Position numbers and translations under genes: made by a program
The notes under the pieces: generated by a model
Seen by the model: only the letters and a program-made list of their open reading frames with translations
What the model was told of the DNA's origin: nothing
Database searches by the model: none
Shown: positions 32,945 to 42,986 of the stretch, piece after piece
How the letters are laid out: each line of letters opens with the position of its first letter
Position numbering within the stretch: the stretch's first letter is position 1
Source: Ostrinia nubilalis
Lineage: Eukaryota; Arthropoda; Insecta; Lepidoptera; Crambidae
Direction of reading: 5' to 3'
DNA: 64,000 nucleotides
Assembly (NCBI RefSeq): GCF_963855985.1
Contig: NW_026973566.1
Location: 3,882,501 to 3,946,500 of the forward strand

Positions 32945-33665
32945 ATTGAAGTATGCTCGTTTTTCATTTTTTATACTAGTTGTGACAGTGTCCTTAAGAT
33001 CCTTGTAATATTTTTTGTGTACCTCCGATTTTGTTTTACGGAATACATCATGTGCATCATTTCGCAGATCAATCATTAACTTGATTGTATCAGTAATCCA
33101 CGGCAGCGATCGCTCCGGCCGAGCCCTAGCAGAGATCACTGGTGCATGTTTATCGAAAAGAGATAATAAAAACACGTTAAATCTCTCCACCATGTGCTCA
33201 ATCGAAGGAGCCCCGAAATAGATTCCCAATCAAGAACAGATAAGTCCTTCTCAAACTCCAAGGGATTTATCATTTTGATGGGTCTATAAGTAATGCCAGG
33301 TGCATTAGTATAGTATAGTATTAGGTTAGTAAAGGCTTAGGTCTCTTTAGTGAAAGCTTAACATTTATCATTGCATGACCAAGAGATCCAGTAATATTAG
33401 AAACCGTGACATCCCGAACGCCGCAGTTGGTACATACCAAATCTATCAGGGTGTTAGAATTTGTCGAAAAATGTGTTGGTTCGTTGACCACTTGTTGAAG
33501 GTCCAAGGAGCGCAAGAACTGATTCAATTTTAAAACACTACTACCAGTCGTGTCAAGTAAGTTGACATTAAAGTCTCCGAGCAAAACAACGTAGTCGCAG
33601 TCAGAAAAACTAAAGATTGATTGTGTTAATGCGTCAAAGAACAGGTCAACATTCATCTACTGAGG
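32945..33665 (-). pseudogene. LINE-4 ORF2, endonuclease C-terminal half and linker
   Basis: The minus strand has MNVDLFFDALTQSIFSF, VVLLGDFNVNLLD, HFSTNSNTLIDLVCTN, GSLGHAMINV, then LPWITDTIKLMIDLRNDAH and NEKRAYFNHY. It joins 34411-34796 across the U repeat and the RT across LINE-5. Confidence 0.83.
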
Positions 33666-33672
33666 CCTATAT

Positions 33673-34403
33673 CACAGAATACATAATAGTAGCAACAGAA
33701 ATTGCACTCCTTTGTGTAGGATCAGATGCCGACATTTTAACGGTAATAATAATAATGCAAAATATCCAACGCACATGGTGCATTCTAAATCGCACCTAAC
33801 TACTACGCTCACAAGAGCGCATTTTTTGTGTGTTTAGAATTGATCTACGTCACCGCTCAAGCGTCAGGGTTGTATGAGCAAAGTAAAATAAATAAAAACT
33901 TAATTTTAAGAAGCATTTATTGTATTTACGATTAGAAAACTTTAATCTAGTGGAGTTTGTATAATCGTACCATCTCTAAGGTACCTATTAATAAACTTCA
34001 GTGTTGCGATAATTCGAAATTAAACAAACAGTTTTAAAAGGTGTAGTGTCGGAAAATAGACACGGTGAAGTAAAGTTAATGTTTTTATTAGCTAAAATAA
34101 TTTTTTTGCTTTAGTTTTTTGTCATAAGTATTTCAAAATAATTTATTATTTAAAAAGTGTAGTTTTTTTTTATTATTTAAATCACTACAGTTAATTATTA
34201 TTCCTATATATTACAATTTTTCATTAAAGAAGAATAACAGTGCTGTTGGAACAATAAACCTTGATTGCGACTATGATCGACCGAGCGTGTATAGATACGC
34301 GTGTGCAAACAGGCGCGTGGCGGCCCGGACTGATTTGCAACTTGAAGTTGTCGCGCGCTGTAGGTAATTATCTCGGCCGGCATAGGCGAGTGACGGAGGC
34401 CTG
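33673..34403 (-). mobile_element. Unclassified repeat 'U', copy 1
   Basis: This 731-bp non-coding repeat has ends CAGGCCTCCGTCACTCG (minus strand) and TATTCTGTG and a 7-bp duplication, CCTATAT at 33666-33672 and 34404-34410. Removing it and one duplication restores the LINE-4 endonuclease frame (TAYRP). Copies 2 and 3 lie at 58323-60279 and 60357-61099 in the opposite orientation. The ends share only CA/TG and there is no poly-A tail. Confidence 0.85.
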
Positions 34404-34410
34404 CCTATAT

Positions 34411-34796
34411 GCTGTTCCTATTATAACATGATAACCGTTGGTCCGGGTAGAAAGCCATAACTGCTCCACGGCCGCATCAGGGTGCCTGAGAAATCGTACC
34501 CGCATAATATCTCGCCTGACATAAAAACCAACACCACCACCCCTACCTCCGCGCATACTTTGAGGTCGTGGAGCGTTACGCAAACGGAACCCTGGTGCAA
34601 CAGGCGCCCGCGCCTCCTGACCAGCCGGCAGCCAAGTTTCGTTAATGGCTACTATGTCGGCATTGAAGCGATTCATCGCAATAAGAAAATCGTCATGACC
34701 CGTGTTCAAAGATCCCGCATTGTACAGAGCTAACTTTAGGAATTTAGTTCTATTCGCCATTCTTTTTTGCAGTAAAATAAAATTGTGTGTACTCAT
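34411..34796 (-). pseudogene. LINE-4 ORF2, endonuclease N-terminal half
   Basis: The ATG at 34796 begins MSTHNFILLQKRM. The endonuclease shows LALYNAGSLNTGHDDFLI, VAINETWLPA (catalytic Glu), RGGGVGFYVRRDI and IIGTAYR, where the U repeat interrupts. The ORF2 start overlaps the preceding hydrophobic ORF by 47 nt. Confidence 0.83.
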
Positions 34797-35475
34797 AAAT
34801 ATAGAATAAATGGGATAATAGATGCCATTTCATCTTATAATTCATTTGTATATCAAAATTAAAGTAATTATTTAAAATAATATGTATAATATAATAAATA
34901 ATATCCAGAATTCCATCAATAATTAAAATAATAAGCAATGTAAATTTCAAAATAAAGTGTATAATAAAAATAATAAACCTAGAAGTAAAATTTGAGAATT
35001 TCCTAAAAGTTACATGATTCATCTTGGAATAAGCGATTTTCGTAGTATTGTAATCACAATAATTAATATTTAATCTTAAAATAATAGTTAACACTAAAAT
35101 TTTATAAAGATTTATACTAGCAGTAGCATTAGAAGTAAAGCGCATGCGGTAATTTTTAATGTTGTTCAAATAAAAAATGTGAACAATACAGAGGTATGAT
35201 ACGATTCTAGCAAATAAAAAATGCACAACAAACCACCTCAAAACAATTATAAACAATGAAGATAACAGGAAAACAATAAATAAGTATTTTAATTTTTTTA
35301 AAACACCGCACATACATGATAGCCCGCAGTAAAGTTGCGTGTTCGTGTTGACAATAATAATAGTTGCTACAGTGATATAAAATGGCAACACTGTCCCTAT
35401 TTCGTCATACATGCTTGGTGTCTGAGATTCTATACAGTAAAATTTAAACAGCAATTGGGCTGACAGCGTCAGCAT
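34750..35475 (-). CDS. Hydrophobic ORF bridging ORF1 and ORF2 of LINE-4
   Basis: An ATG at 35475-35473 (MLTLSAQLLFKF) opens 241 codons ending at 34750. It overlaps the ORF1 end (35444) by 32 nt and the ORF2 start (34796) by 47 nt. Several segments look membrane-spanning, such as KYLFIVFLLSSLFIIVLRWF and FIIFIIHFILKFTLLIILI. The DNA is very AT-rich, where an open frame of this length is not expected by chance. No family is recognised. Position and character match the extra ORF in LINE-3. Confidence 0.5.
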   Translation of the reverse strand: MLTLSAQLLFKFYCIESQTPSMYDEIGTVLPFYITVATIIIVNTNTQLYCGLSCMCGVLKKLKYLFIVFLLSSLFIIVLRWFVVHFLFARIVSYLCIVHIFYLNNIKNYRMRFTSNATASINLYKILVLTIILRLNINYCDYNTTKIAYSKMNHVTFRKFSNFTSRFIIFIIHFILKFTLLIILIIDGILDIIYYIIHIILNNYFNFDIQMNYKMKWHLLSHLFYIYEYTQFYFTAKKNGE

Positions 35476-36543
35476 CAAAAACCCGAGCAAGATCAGATTC
35501 CGTACGCACGCGAAGACGGGAACTGTCCCTATCGTGATGCCGGCGGGCGTATATACGACCCTCCCTCGTCCATACAAAAAGCCAACCCAAGCGACCACCC
35601 AGTTCACGCGCACGCCGGAAGAGCTGTCTGTTAACTTTGGTGAGCCTCTCGTTGATATAAAACCGACGTGATGGTTCCGGTAGCCCCGTGCCCTCGGTAG
35701 TAGCGCCGCGGCGCACTCGCGCAGCCTGCAGCAGCTGGTCGCGCACGGCTCGGCGCGCCAGCCGCACAACGATGTGGCGCCCGCCACCAACTCCTGCATT
35801 CGTCCGACGCGTTCAACGCTGACCAAGTCCTGCTGGGCTATACTGATGCCAAGTTTGCTGGCTAAAGTTGTTACGATGTGTGGCAGACTTTCTCCTTTCT
35901 CCTCGGGTATGCATGAGATTTCTACGTCGTTTATTAATAAGTCCTGGTCGCGATCATTAAGTTCGATGGAAGCCAGCGCCGAATTGTCAGACTGTGAGCT
36001 CTTATCGTTGCTATGTTCTAAGGTGTCCATGCGGTTCTGCAACCGCTCAATACGAGCTTCGCACTCGGAAACTCTGTCGCTCAGCACTGACATTTTATCC
36101 GTCAGCCGTTCAATTTGAGTTCGATTAGCCCGTATCTCCTCTCGCATTTCGTCTCTGAAATCCCGCAGCTCCAACAGGATTCTGTCTGGGTCCGACATTT
36201 CTATGGTCTGATTGAGTGCGGTGTTATTCAGATTATCGGACTCAGAGACGTCTAGGTTTATGGGGCCCCTCGCAGCGCCCCCTCGGTGCAGTGTGATGCC
36301 ATCGCTTAAACCGCGAACGGGAGTATTAGTATTGTCTTTCTTAGGTTGTTTACTTGTACAGGCAACGCATCTCCATGTCTCCATAATATTATCCTTCTTG
36401 TTTGAAGATATTTTTTTGAAGGTTTTATCAGTAAAACCGGCGCAAGGCAGGTCATACATCTCGCTGCAGCCAAGACAGGTCAGATATTTCCCGTCCTCTA
36501 TATTTCGCCGACAACCACCACAGATAACTTTCCTGGTCGACAT
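35444..36543 (-). pseudogene. LINE-4 ORF1 (PHD-like finger, coiled coil, FP-like domain; one frameshift)
   Basis: The ATG at 36543 begins MSTRKVICGGCRRNIEDG. Residues 8-62 form a PHD-like zinc finger (CGGC, CLGC, CAGF, WRCVAC). A coiled coil follows at about 120-180 (LRDFRDEMREEIRANRTQIE). After DVEISCIPEEKGE the frame shifts at about 35765, and the C-terminal FP-like domain reads RRFYINERLTKVNRQLFRRA and LFVWTREGRIYARR. The stop is at 35444. The codon third positions are more GC-rich than the neighbouring hydrophobic ORF. Confidence 0.82.
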
Positions 36544-36607
36544 TATGTATATTTTGTGTGATTAAAATAAATAATAATAAAAAAAAATACAAAAAATTTA
36601 GTTCATG

Positions 36608-36700
36608 TGTGATTTGAACCCACACGCACTCCGAGCTGCGCAGCACCACGCCGTTTAAGTCCTGTGTTCGTACCACGACGCTACGCTACGCCGTAACTGG
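36608..36700 (-). other. tRNA-like segment before LINE-4 ORF1
   Basis: On the minus strand GGGTTCAAATCAC fits the Pol III B box (GTTCAAATC), and ggcgtggtgctgcgc about 30 nt upstream is A-box-like. It lies some 70 bp upstream of the ORF1 start. No proper cloverleaf forms, so the identification is weak. Confidence 0.35.
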
Positions 36701-37245
36701 CTGACGAAAATAGTCACTAGGATACGCATAGAACGTCAAACGGTCAGTGAACCGCATAAAGCGCTGTGCGAGTCCAATGAGGATCAGTACTGTTGTAGAA
36801 AATTCAATAAAACTAGTATCTACGTTAATCTTTAAGACATAAGAAAGATATATCTTTTTGAATTATCCAAATCGGACCATTACTTACGAAGATATTAAGT
36901 AATAAACATAGACCGTTTTTGCCGCTAAAAGTCAACGTACGCAGGGCCGCGTGACGTCACTATATCCGAATCGAGCGCAGCCAGCGTACTATTGGGATGG
37001 AAAATATGTTTTTCCAGCTAAACTATCAGTTTTAGAAAAAAACTTTTAATAACATTTATTCATCAAAATAAAGTAACCTATCGACCAGTAATTTAAAAAA
37101 ATAAAAATTGTAAAAATAAGTATCGCTATGTCCAAAAACCACATTTTCATAGGATTCGATGCAATGCGGAGACGCGGTTGGGGTGAGTGTAACTTAATGA
37201 TTGTTTGTATTGAACATAATAATACATAATATGATGCTAATAATA

Positions 37246-37503
37246 CCCAGTTTCTGGCCTGGGGGGTGGTGGGGGGAATAAGTCATACCCAGCTTATAGC
37301 CTGGGGGGAGGGGCAAGCCTTACCCAGCTTCTGGGCTTGGTGGGAGGGGGGGAGAGGCAAGTCATACCCAGTTTCTGGCCTGGGGGGGGGGGGGGGGTCA
37401 AGTCACAACCAGTTTCTATGGGCTGGGGGGAGGGGCTAGCCTTACCCAGCTTCTGGGCTTGGTGGGAGGGGGGGAGAAGCAAGTCATACCCAGCTTCTAG
37501 GCT
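37246..37503. repeat. G-rich minisatellite, ~40-bp unit
   Basis: About six and a half units follow the pattern tacccagcttctggcctgg, a G-run block, then gcaagtca. Units alternate between two subtypes (with ggcctgg or ggcttggtggg). One unit carries a G-run of 16 or more (37382-37397). Runs of G on the plus strand could form G-quadruplexes. Confidence 0.9.
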
Positions 37504-37806
37504 AAGATTAAATAGATTTCCAGGAGGGAGCAGCTGTCCGTTCCTGCAGCAGCTGGCCCGCCCATGGGAACGGCGAATAGATAGGTAGGTACGTAGGTTT
37601 AACTCAGAAAAACTAAATAACAGGTAGGTATTGCGTGTACATCGAAATGATCTTCATAGCAATGTCTTAGAGCCTAGGCAGAGTGTATCTGCCTCAGCTT
37701 TACCTTATTGTTAGAAGTAAATAAATTCATACTTATACATTTTTATATTTTACTTGGAAGAAGATATGACTCTAACAACACTTATGAACACTTTATTTGA
37801 ATAAAT

Positions 37807-38293
37807 GGTCTATTCCACTTTGATCACCTGGCTTTGATGACCCAGGTGATCAAAGTCCACTTCCAGCGACAATTTAGTGTCCTTTGATCACCCACGGATA
37901 TGAGCTATGGGTGATCCAAGTGGACTCCAGTTAAATTATTATTTTAGTGTCCTTTGATCACCTACATACAAATCACACCTCCTCTTAATAGACACGTCCG
38001 CGTCATGTCCAATTGTTGTAAGTACAAACATTTTCTTAATATAGGCAATTTTTTTACAGCATGAAATATTTTAAAGCGTTACCTAAACAATGTTTGTCCG
38101 TACATTAAGTATAAGCCGATTTGTGATTTGTATGTAGGTGATCAAAGGACACTAAAATAATAATTTAACTGAAGTCCACTTTGATCACCCAGGGCATAGT
38201 ATCCGTGGGTGATCAAAGGACACTAAATTGTCGCTGGAAGTGGACTTTGATCACCTGGGTCATCAAAGCCAGGTGATCAAAGTGGAATAGACC
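37807..38293. mobile_element. Palindromic MITE with TTTGATCACC repeats
   Basis: This 487-bp element starts GGTCTATTCCACTTTGATCA and ends with the inverted copy, with arms of about 175 bp. The 8-bp duplication GAATAAAT lies at 37799-37806 and 38294-38301, as expected for hAT- or P-type transposition. TTTGATCACC occurs about five times per arm in both orientations. No coding sequence is present. Confidence 0.88.
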
Positions 38294-38706
38294 GAATAAA
38301 TCGCCAAATATACCACCGCGGAGACCCCAATCGCGTCTCTGCGTTCCATTGAATCGTATGAGCGTATGGATTTTTTGCGTTATTTTTCACAATTTATATT
38401 TTTAAAAATTACCTATCGATGGCTTACTTTATTCTGATGAATAAATGTCATTACAAGTTTTTCTCTAAAACTGATAGTTTGGCTAGAAAAAAATATTTTC
38501 TATCCACGCAGTACGCCGGCAGCGTTCGGATCGGATATAGTGACGTCATCGTCCCCGCGCCGGGCGGTCAGTGAACTTTTTTTAGTAATTTGGCCATAAC
38601 TTCGTCAATTTTTGTCGTAGAACAAAAATTTTTGGACTGTGTATTAAGGATTTCTTAGCCCTATAAATCTGCATTCACAGCTAAAAATCGAAATGATCCT
38701 CATTGT

Positions 38707-40315
38707 CTTATTTTAAAATTGAACCACGAGACCTGCGTCATTGGAGTTTACCGGCCACCTAGAAGTGATACTAGTAACTTTATAAACTCCATTGACTCAG
38801 TTCTGTCAAAGCTAAGTAACTTTAAAAATTTAGTCCTGTGCGGCGATATTAATATTGACATACGTCCGGATGGTAATGATAGTCGCTCACAGGACTACCT
38901 AAATCTTCTAGCGAGTCATCGTATGCTACCCGCTCATTCTGAACCCACTCACGGCCGAACGTGTTTTGACCATATCATCGCTAAAACGAAGCTTGAAGCG
39001 TCTTGTTTTGTAATCGAATCGTCTATTACTGATCATTACACAGTTGCTCTTAATCTTACTTTTAAATCGGATATCTTCTTTAAGACAAATGTAGTCAACC
39101 GTATTAATTTTGAAGTTCTAGACAAAACCTTCGAAGACTTAGACTTTAAACGGATCCTTGAATCTACAGATGCTAATCTTGCAGCGAATATACTAGTATC
39201 AAGTTTATCAGAGGCCGTTAAAGAGAGTATCAGACAACACTGGACCCCGAAAAGAAAAATGATAAGCAAACCGTGGATAACTACAGGTCTGTTGCGTTGT
39301 ATGAGGAACAGAGACAACTTGCATAAAAAAACTAAAAAACATCCTGAAAATGAAGTTCTCAAGTTGACCTATAAGCGCTACCGAAGTTTTTGTTCTTCTA
39401 CCCTAAAAAAAGCTAAGCGACTGTACGAAAAACAAGAGATAGACCGAGTACAAAATAAAAAGAAGCTACTATGGGAGACGATCAAAACAATAAGCGGTTC
39501 TAAACGTATTACTGACCATTCATCGCTCCTCGTTTCTCCGCAGAATCCCCAACAGAAAATACGCAGAGAAGATCGACACTAACGTTCCCGTAAATTACGA
39601 TGATATCAACTCGATCCCTTCGCCTGTAGGCTCTTTTGTTCTGGCCCCTGTAGACGACTCTGAGGTTATGCAGATCATAATTGGTCTGAGGGAGAAATGT
39701 GCTGTGGGAATTGATTTAATTTTCAGTAAAATAGTCAAAAGATACGCTCACTTCCTGGTTACTCCAATCACTTATATCTGCAATTTAGCAATGTCAAACG
39801 GGGTGTTTCCTGCGGTGTTCAAGGTGGGACTTATTAAGCCAGTACACAAGAGCGGAAAGAGGGACCGTGTCGATAATTATAGACCCATCTCAATTTTACC
39901 GACTCTATCAAAGATCCTGGAAAGACTGGTTAATAAGAGACTTGTTCAGTTTCTAGAGTCAAATAGCCTTTTATCTCCTTCTCAGTACGGCTTCCGAAAG
40001 GGAAGGTCTACAAATGATGCTGTCCACGAACTTATTCATTCCATTGTAACTTCCCTTGATGATCATAAGAAACCTTTGGTGATATTCCTTGATCTTGCGA
40101 AAGCATTCGACACGGTCTCGATTCCTCGTCTCTGGAATAAGCTGGAAAAGGTGGGTGTAAGAGGTATTCCCCTTAAATTTTTTGAGGACTATTTAAATAA
40201 TAGGACTCAGAGAGTGAAAATAGATGGTTGATTAAGTGGAGATGCTGGTGTCACGTATGGGGTGCCGCAGGGTAGCATATTAGGTCCTATCATATCTGTA
40301 GTAACAAAGTAAGGG
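38707..40315 (+). pseudogene. LINE-6: partial LINE ORF2 (endonuclease and RT, truncated)
   Basis: The plus strand encodes TCVIGVYRPPRSDTSNFI, LVLCGDINIDIRPDG, CFDHIIAKTKL, ESSITDHYTVALNL, a linker (KPWITTGLLRCMRNRDNL) and, after a frameshift at about 39560, RT blocks GIDLIFSKIVKRY, RDRVDNYRPISILPTLSK, YGFRKGRSTNDAV, FLDLAKAFDTVS. A stop lies at about 40229. Coding breaks off after YGVPQGSILGP at about 40295, close to the GT microsatellite. Both ends are missing. Confidence 0.83.
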
Positions 40316-40339
40316 GGATGGCGCGCGCGGAGTGAGTGA

Positions 40340-40340
<1 letters not shown>

Positions 40341-40433
<93 letters not shown>

Positions 40434-40439
40434 GCGTGT

Positions 40440-40489
<50 letters not shown>
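40341..40489. repeat. (GT)n microsatellite
   Basis: About 149 bp of GT with a few GC variants sit between the truncated plus-strand LINE-6 and the 3' end of minus-strand LINE-7. Confidence 0.97.
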
Positions 40490-40491
<2 letters not shown>

Positions 40492-40628
40492 CTTAAGATT
40501 GTCTCAATGTCGTCATAAGATGGAAGGCTTCAGCCATTTCATTAAAAGTTTCTTGCACTCGAAGTAATTTTTGTCATAAATATTAATCTCCTTATTAAGT
40601 AAATTATAGAGATACACAGAACGCCTAT
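40490..40628 (-). pseudogene. LINE-7, C-terminal end of ORF2
   Basis: The minus strand reads SVYLYNLLNKEINIYDKNYF, ECKKLLMKWLK, the last part of a LINE-3-type ORF2. It joins the fragment at 48655-49335 through the BEL target site CCTAT. Confidence 0.7.
40624..40628. repeat. 5-bp target-site duplication of BEL (left)
   Basis: CCTAT is present here and at 48650-48654, immediately outside the two 254-bp LTRs. Confidence 0.92.
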
Positions 40629-40882
40629 TGTTCAGGATTTCAAATAAAAGAGTCCCTTTTTTACTTGAGGAGTTGTCTATTCTTCATAATATGCTGCGTT
40701 TACAATGGTAAAAATGTAGAAAAATACGAGCTACGCGCTCGAGGATTCGATCCAAAGCATATCCAAATGTAAAGATGGCCGGACGACGCCGCTAGTGATG
40801 TTCTTTACTTCCTGTTTGGAGGCATTAGCCATAGTGACGTCCGGCGAGGGGTGAAAAAGGTTGTAAGCGCACTGCGCGAACA
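40629..40882 (-). repeat. BEL 3' LTR (minus orientation)
   Basis: 254 bp, TGTTCAGGATTTC to GCGCGAACA. AAATAAAAGAG near its left edge may hold the polyadenylation signal of the opposite orientation only. It matches 48396-48649 apart from aaatg/aaagg. Confidence 0.95.
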
Positions 40883-40976
40883 TCTTCGGGGGCGTTGAAA
40901 GCAGGTGCCGCTTTCAACTTGATTGCAGGGTTCCTGATGCAGACATCATTGGCTCAGCTGACGCTCAAGGTACAGA

Positions 40977-42404
40977 CTACGATGATGTGATTGGAACTCC
41001 GTCCTTGGTTTCTTCTTGGATTGCAGGTATTATGCACATCTTGTTTATGGCTCTCCTGATCGTGCCTTTGTTGGTGAGAACGTCTGCAACTCTGCTGATG
41101 CCATCAGGTCCAGGATAAAGACGACTGATCCGTGCCAATCGCCAGTGAAGTGGAGGTAAGTTTTCTTCCTTTAGAATTACGAGGTCTCCGACATATAGGT
41201 CTTTCTGCCGCCTCTTCCATTTGGTTCTAAGTTGCAATTCCGCTATGAACTCCCGGCGCCATCGGTCCCAGAAGTGTTGTCGCAATTGCTCGATGCGCAG
41301 ATATCGGGTTGGGTTCTTAGCGGTGATGGGTAGGCTCGGTATGCTTGTGAGAAGTCGCCCGATTAGGAAGTGCCCAGGAGTCAAAGGAGACGGGTCAGTA
41401 GGATCGGAGGACAGTGGAGTAAGGGGAAGGCAATTCAGTATAGCCTCGTTCTGTGTGAATAGCGTTGCTAACTCCTCAAACGTCAGAGAAGCATTGCCAG
41501 CAACGAGCTTAAGGTGGTGTTTAGCCGATTTGACTCCAGCCTCCCATATTCCCCCAAAATGAGGAGAATATGCGGGACTGAAGACAAATTTAATGCCTTC
41601 GTCATTGGCAAAATGGGAAACCGACTTACGACTGGACCTTAGAAGTTTACCTAATTCATTGTTAGCGCCCTTAAAATTGCTCCCATTATCACAATAGATT
41701 ATACCAGGTTTTCCCCGTCTAGAAATAAACCTTCTCGACGATAGGATGAATGCTTCTGTGCTCATGTCGCTAACAAGTTCAAGATGTAACGCTTTTGATG
41801 ACAGACAAATAAACAAACATAGGTAACATTTTGAGGTTCGACTTCCTCTGCCCTTTTTACTTGAAATTAAGAAGGGTCCAGCCCTGTCAACACCACACGA
41901 GTAGAATGGGAATGTAGCAATAATCCTTTCAGTGGGTAAACTACCCATTATAGGTTGCAATGTTTTACCTCGAAATCTAGTACAAATTAAGCATCGCTTA
42001 GTAATACTGCGTGCCAGACACCTGCCACCTATAGGCCAGAATTGTTCTCTTATTGATGCCAAAAGAGATTGAGCACCAGCATGGAATAGGCGATCATGTT
42101 CGTGAGTTAATATTAATTTAGCTAAGTGGTGCTTGGCGTCTAGGATCATGGGGTGCTTCTTGTCATAATCAAAATTTGAACTTACCATTCTGCCTCCCAC
42201 CCTCAAAATGCCATTAGAATCAATAAAAGGAGCGAGTGAGAGCAGTTTTGAATTATGATGCAAAGGTTTGTTACTTAAAATATCATTAATTTCAGTAGAA
42301 AAAGACTGTGCTTGACTTTGTTTGACTAAAAGTAGTAAAGATAGCCAGCCAATATCGGAATCCTTGGTGTCGACATATCGAGCGAAGTCCAGTTCCGTGG
42401 TCAT
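40977..42404 (-). CDS. BEL integrase region
   Basis: This intact 475-codon frame has the zinc-binding region HDRLFHAGAQSLL and CLICTRFRGKTLQ, the catalytic core CGVDRAGPFLIS, YCDNGSNFKGANNEL and HFGGIWEAGVKSAKHHL (the D,D,E residues), then a C-terminal domain (WDRWRREF, LYVGDLVILKEEN, LPPLHWRLARI) typical of BEL/Pao Pol ends. It is separated from RNase H only by a LINE insertion. Integrase would insert the cDNA and make 5-bp duplications, matching CCTAT. Confidence 0.9.
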   Translation of the reverse strand: MTTELDFARYVDTKDSDIGWLSLLLLVKQSQAQSFSTEINDILSNKPLHHNSKLLSLAPFIDSNGILRVGGRMVSSNFDYDKKHPMILDAKHHLAKLILTHEHDRLFHAGAQSLLASIREQFWPIGGRCLARSITKRCLICTRFRGKTLQPIMGSLPTERIIATFPFYSCGVDRAGPFLISSKKGRGSRTSKCYLCLFICLSSKALHLELVSDMSTEAFILSSRRFISRRGKPGIIYCDNGSNFKGANNELGKLLRSSRKSVSHFANDEGIKFVFSPAYSPHFGGIWEAGVKSAKHHLKLVAGNASLTFEELATLFTQNEAILNCLPLTPLSSDPTDPSPLTPGHFLIGRLLTSIPSLPITAKNPTRYLRIEQLRQHFWDRWRREFIAELQLRTKWKRRQKDLYVGDLVILKEENLPPLHWRLARISRLYPGPDGISRVADVLTNKGTIRRAINKMCIIPAIQEETKDGVPITSS

Positions 42405-42986
42405 TTAGAGGGTAAGGCTAAATTAGCCTCGAAGAAGCTTGGTGTGCTCAATAGATCGAGACGGTATTTCACTCCAGCCCATCGTCTGCAACTTTACAAG
42501 GCGCAGGTTCGGCCTCATATGGAATACTGTTCTCATCTTTGGGCAGGTGCGCCCCAGTACCAGCTTCTCCCTCTGGACCGCATTGAACGGAGAGCAGCTC
42601 GAATCGTTGACTGCCAGGACATTTCGGATCGGCTTGACCCCTTGGCGCTGCGTAGAGATGTATCCTCACTGTGCATCTTCTATCGCATGTATCACGGGGA
42701 GTGCTCCGAAGAATTATCCGGACTTATTCCTGCCGCCACTTTTCGCCACCGATCTACCCGACAGCACTTCCACCCCCATCACTTAGATGGTTGGCAGTCC
42801 ACAACAGTACGTTTCTCTAGAAACTTCCTGCCCCGTACAACCAAACTGTGGAATGGACTGTCGTCTGCGGTGTTTCCGGACGGATACGACCTGCAAGCTT
42901 TCAAGAGGAGAGCGTATCTTTACCTTAAAGGCCGGCAACGCACCTGTAACGCCCCTGGGTCTGCGGGTGTCTATGGGCGACGATAA
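42405..42986 (+). pseudogene. RT C-terminal (thumb) region of the inserted LINE
   Basis: The translation GVLNRSRRYFTPAHRLQLYK, MEYCSHLWAGAPQYQLLPLD, RRAARIVDCQDISDRLDPL, TKLWNGLSSAVFPDGYDL is the usual C-terminal part of a lepidopteran LINE ORF2. The catalytic RT blocks are missing by 5' truncation. The remaining frame has no lesion and ends at 42986. Confidence 0.85.

Larger units (their letters stand above)
36776..38706. mobile_element. Long-inverted-repeat DNA element
   Basis: Left arm (36776 to about 37190) and right arm (about 38325-38706) are imperfect inverted copies, roughly three-quarters identical by eye. They share CAATGAGGATCA at the tips, TGACGTCACTATATCCGA, AAACTATCAGTTTTAGA and GAGACGCGRTTGGGGT. 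The interior holds a G-rich minisatellite and a separate palindromic element. No transposase and no clear target duplication are visible. Confidence 0.65.

Noticed and set aside
35475..36543. A single 597-codon protein from 36543 to 34750
   Set aside because: The first half is ORF1 up to a frameshift; the middle stretch is antiphase to the FP-like ORF1 end, so the long frame is a fusion by frameshift. Only its last 241 codons are proposed as a separate ORF.
37294..37588. Pro- and Gly-rich open frames on both strands
   Set aside because: They are translations of the G-rich minisatellite and have no other coding support.
40340..40567. Cys-Val repeat frame
   Set aside because: It is the GT microsatellite read as codons.
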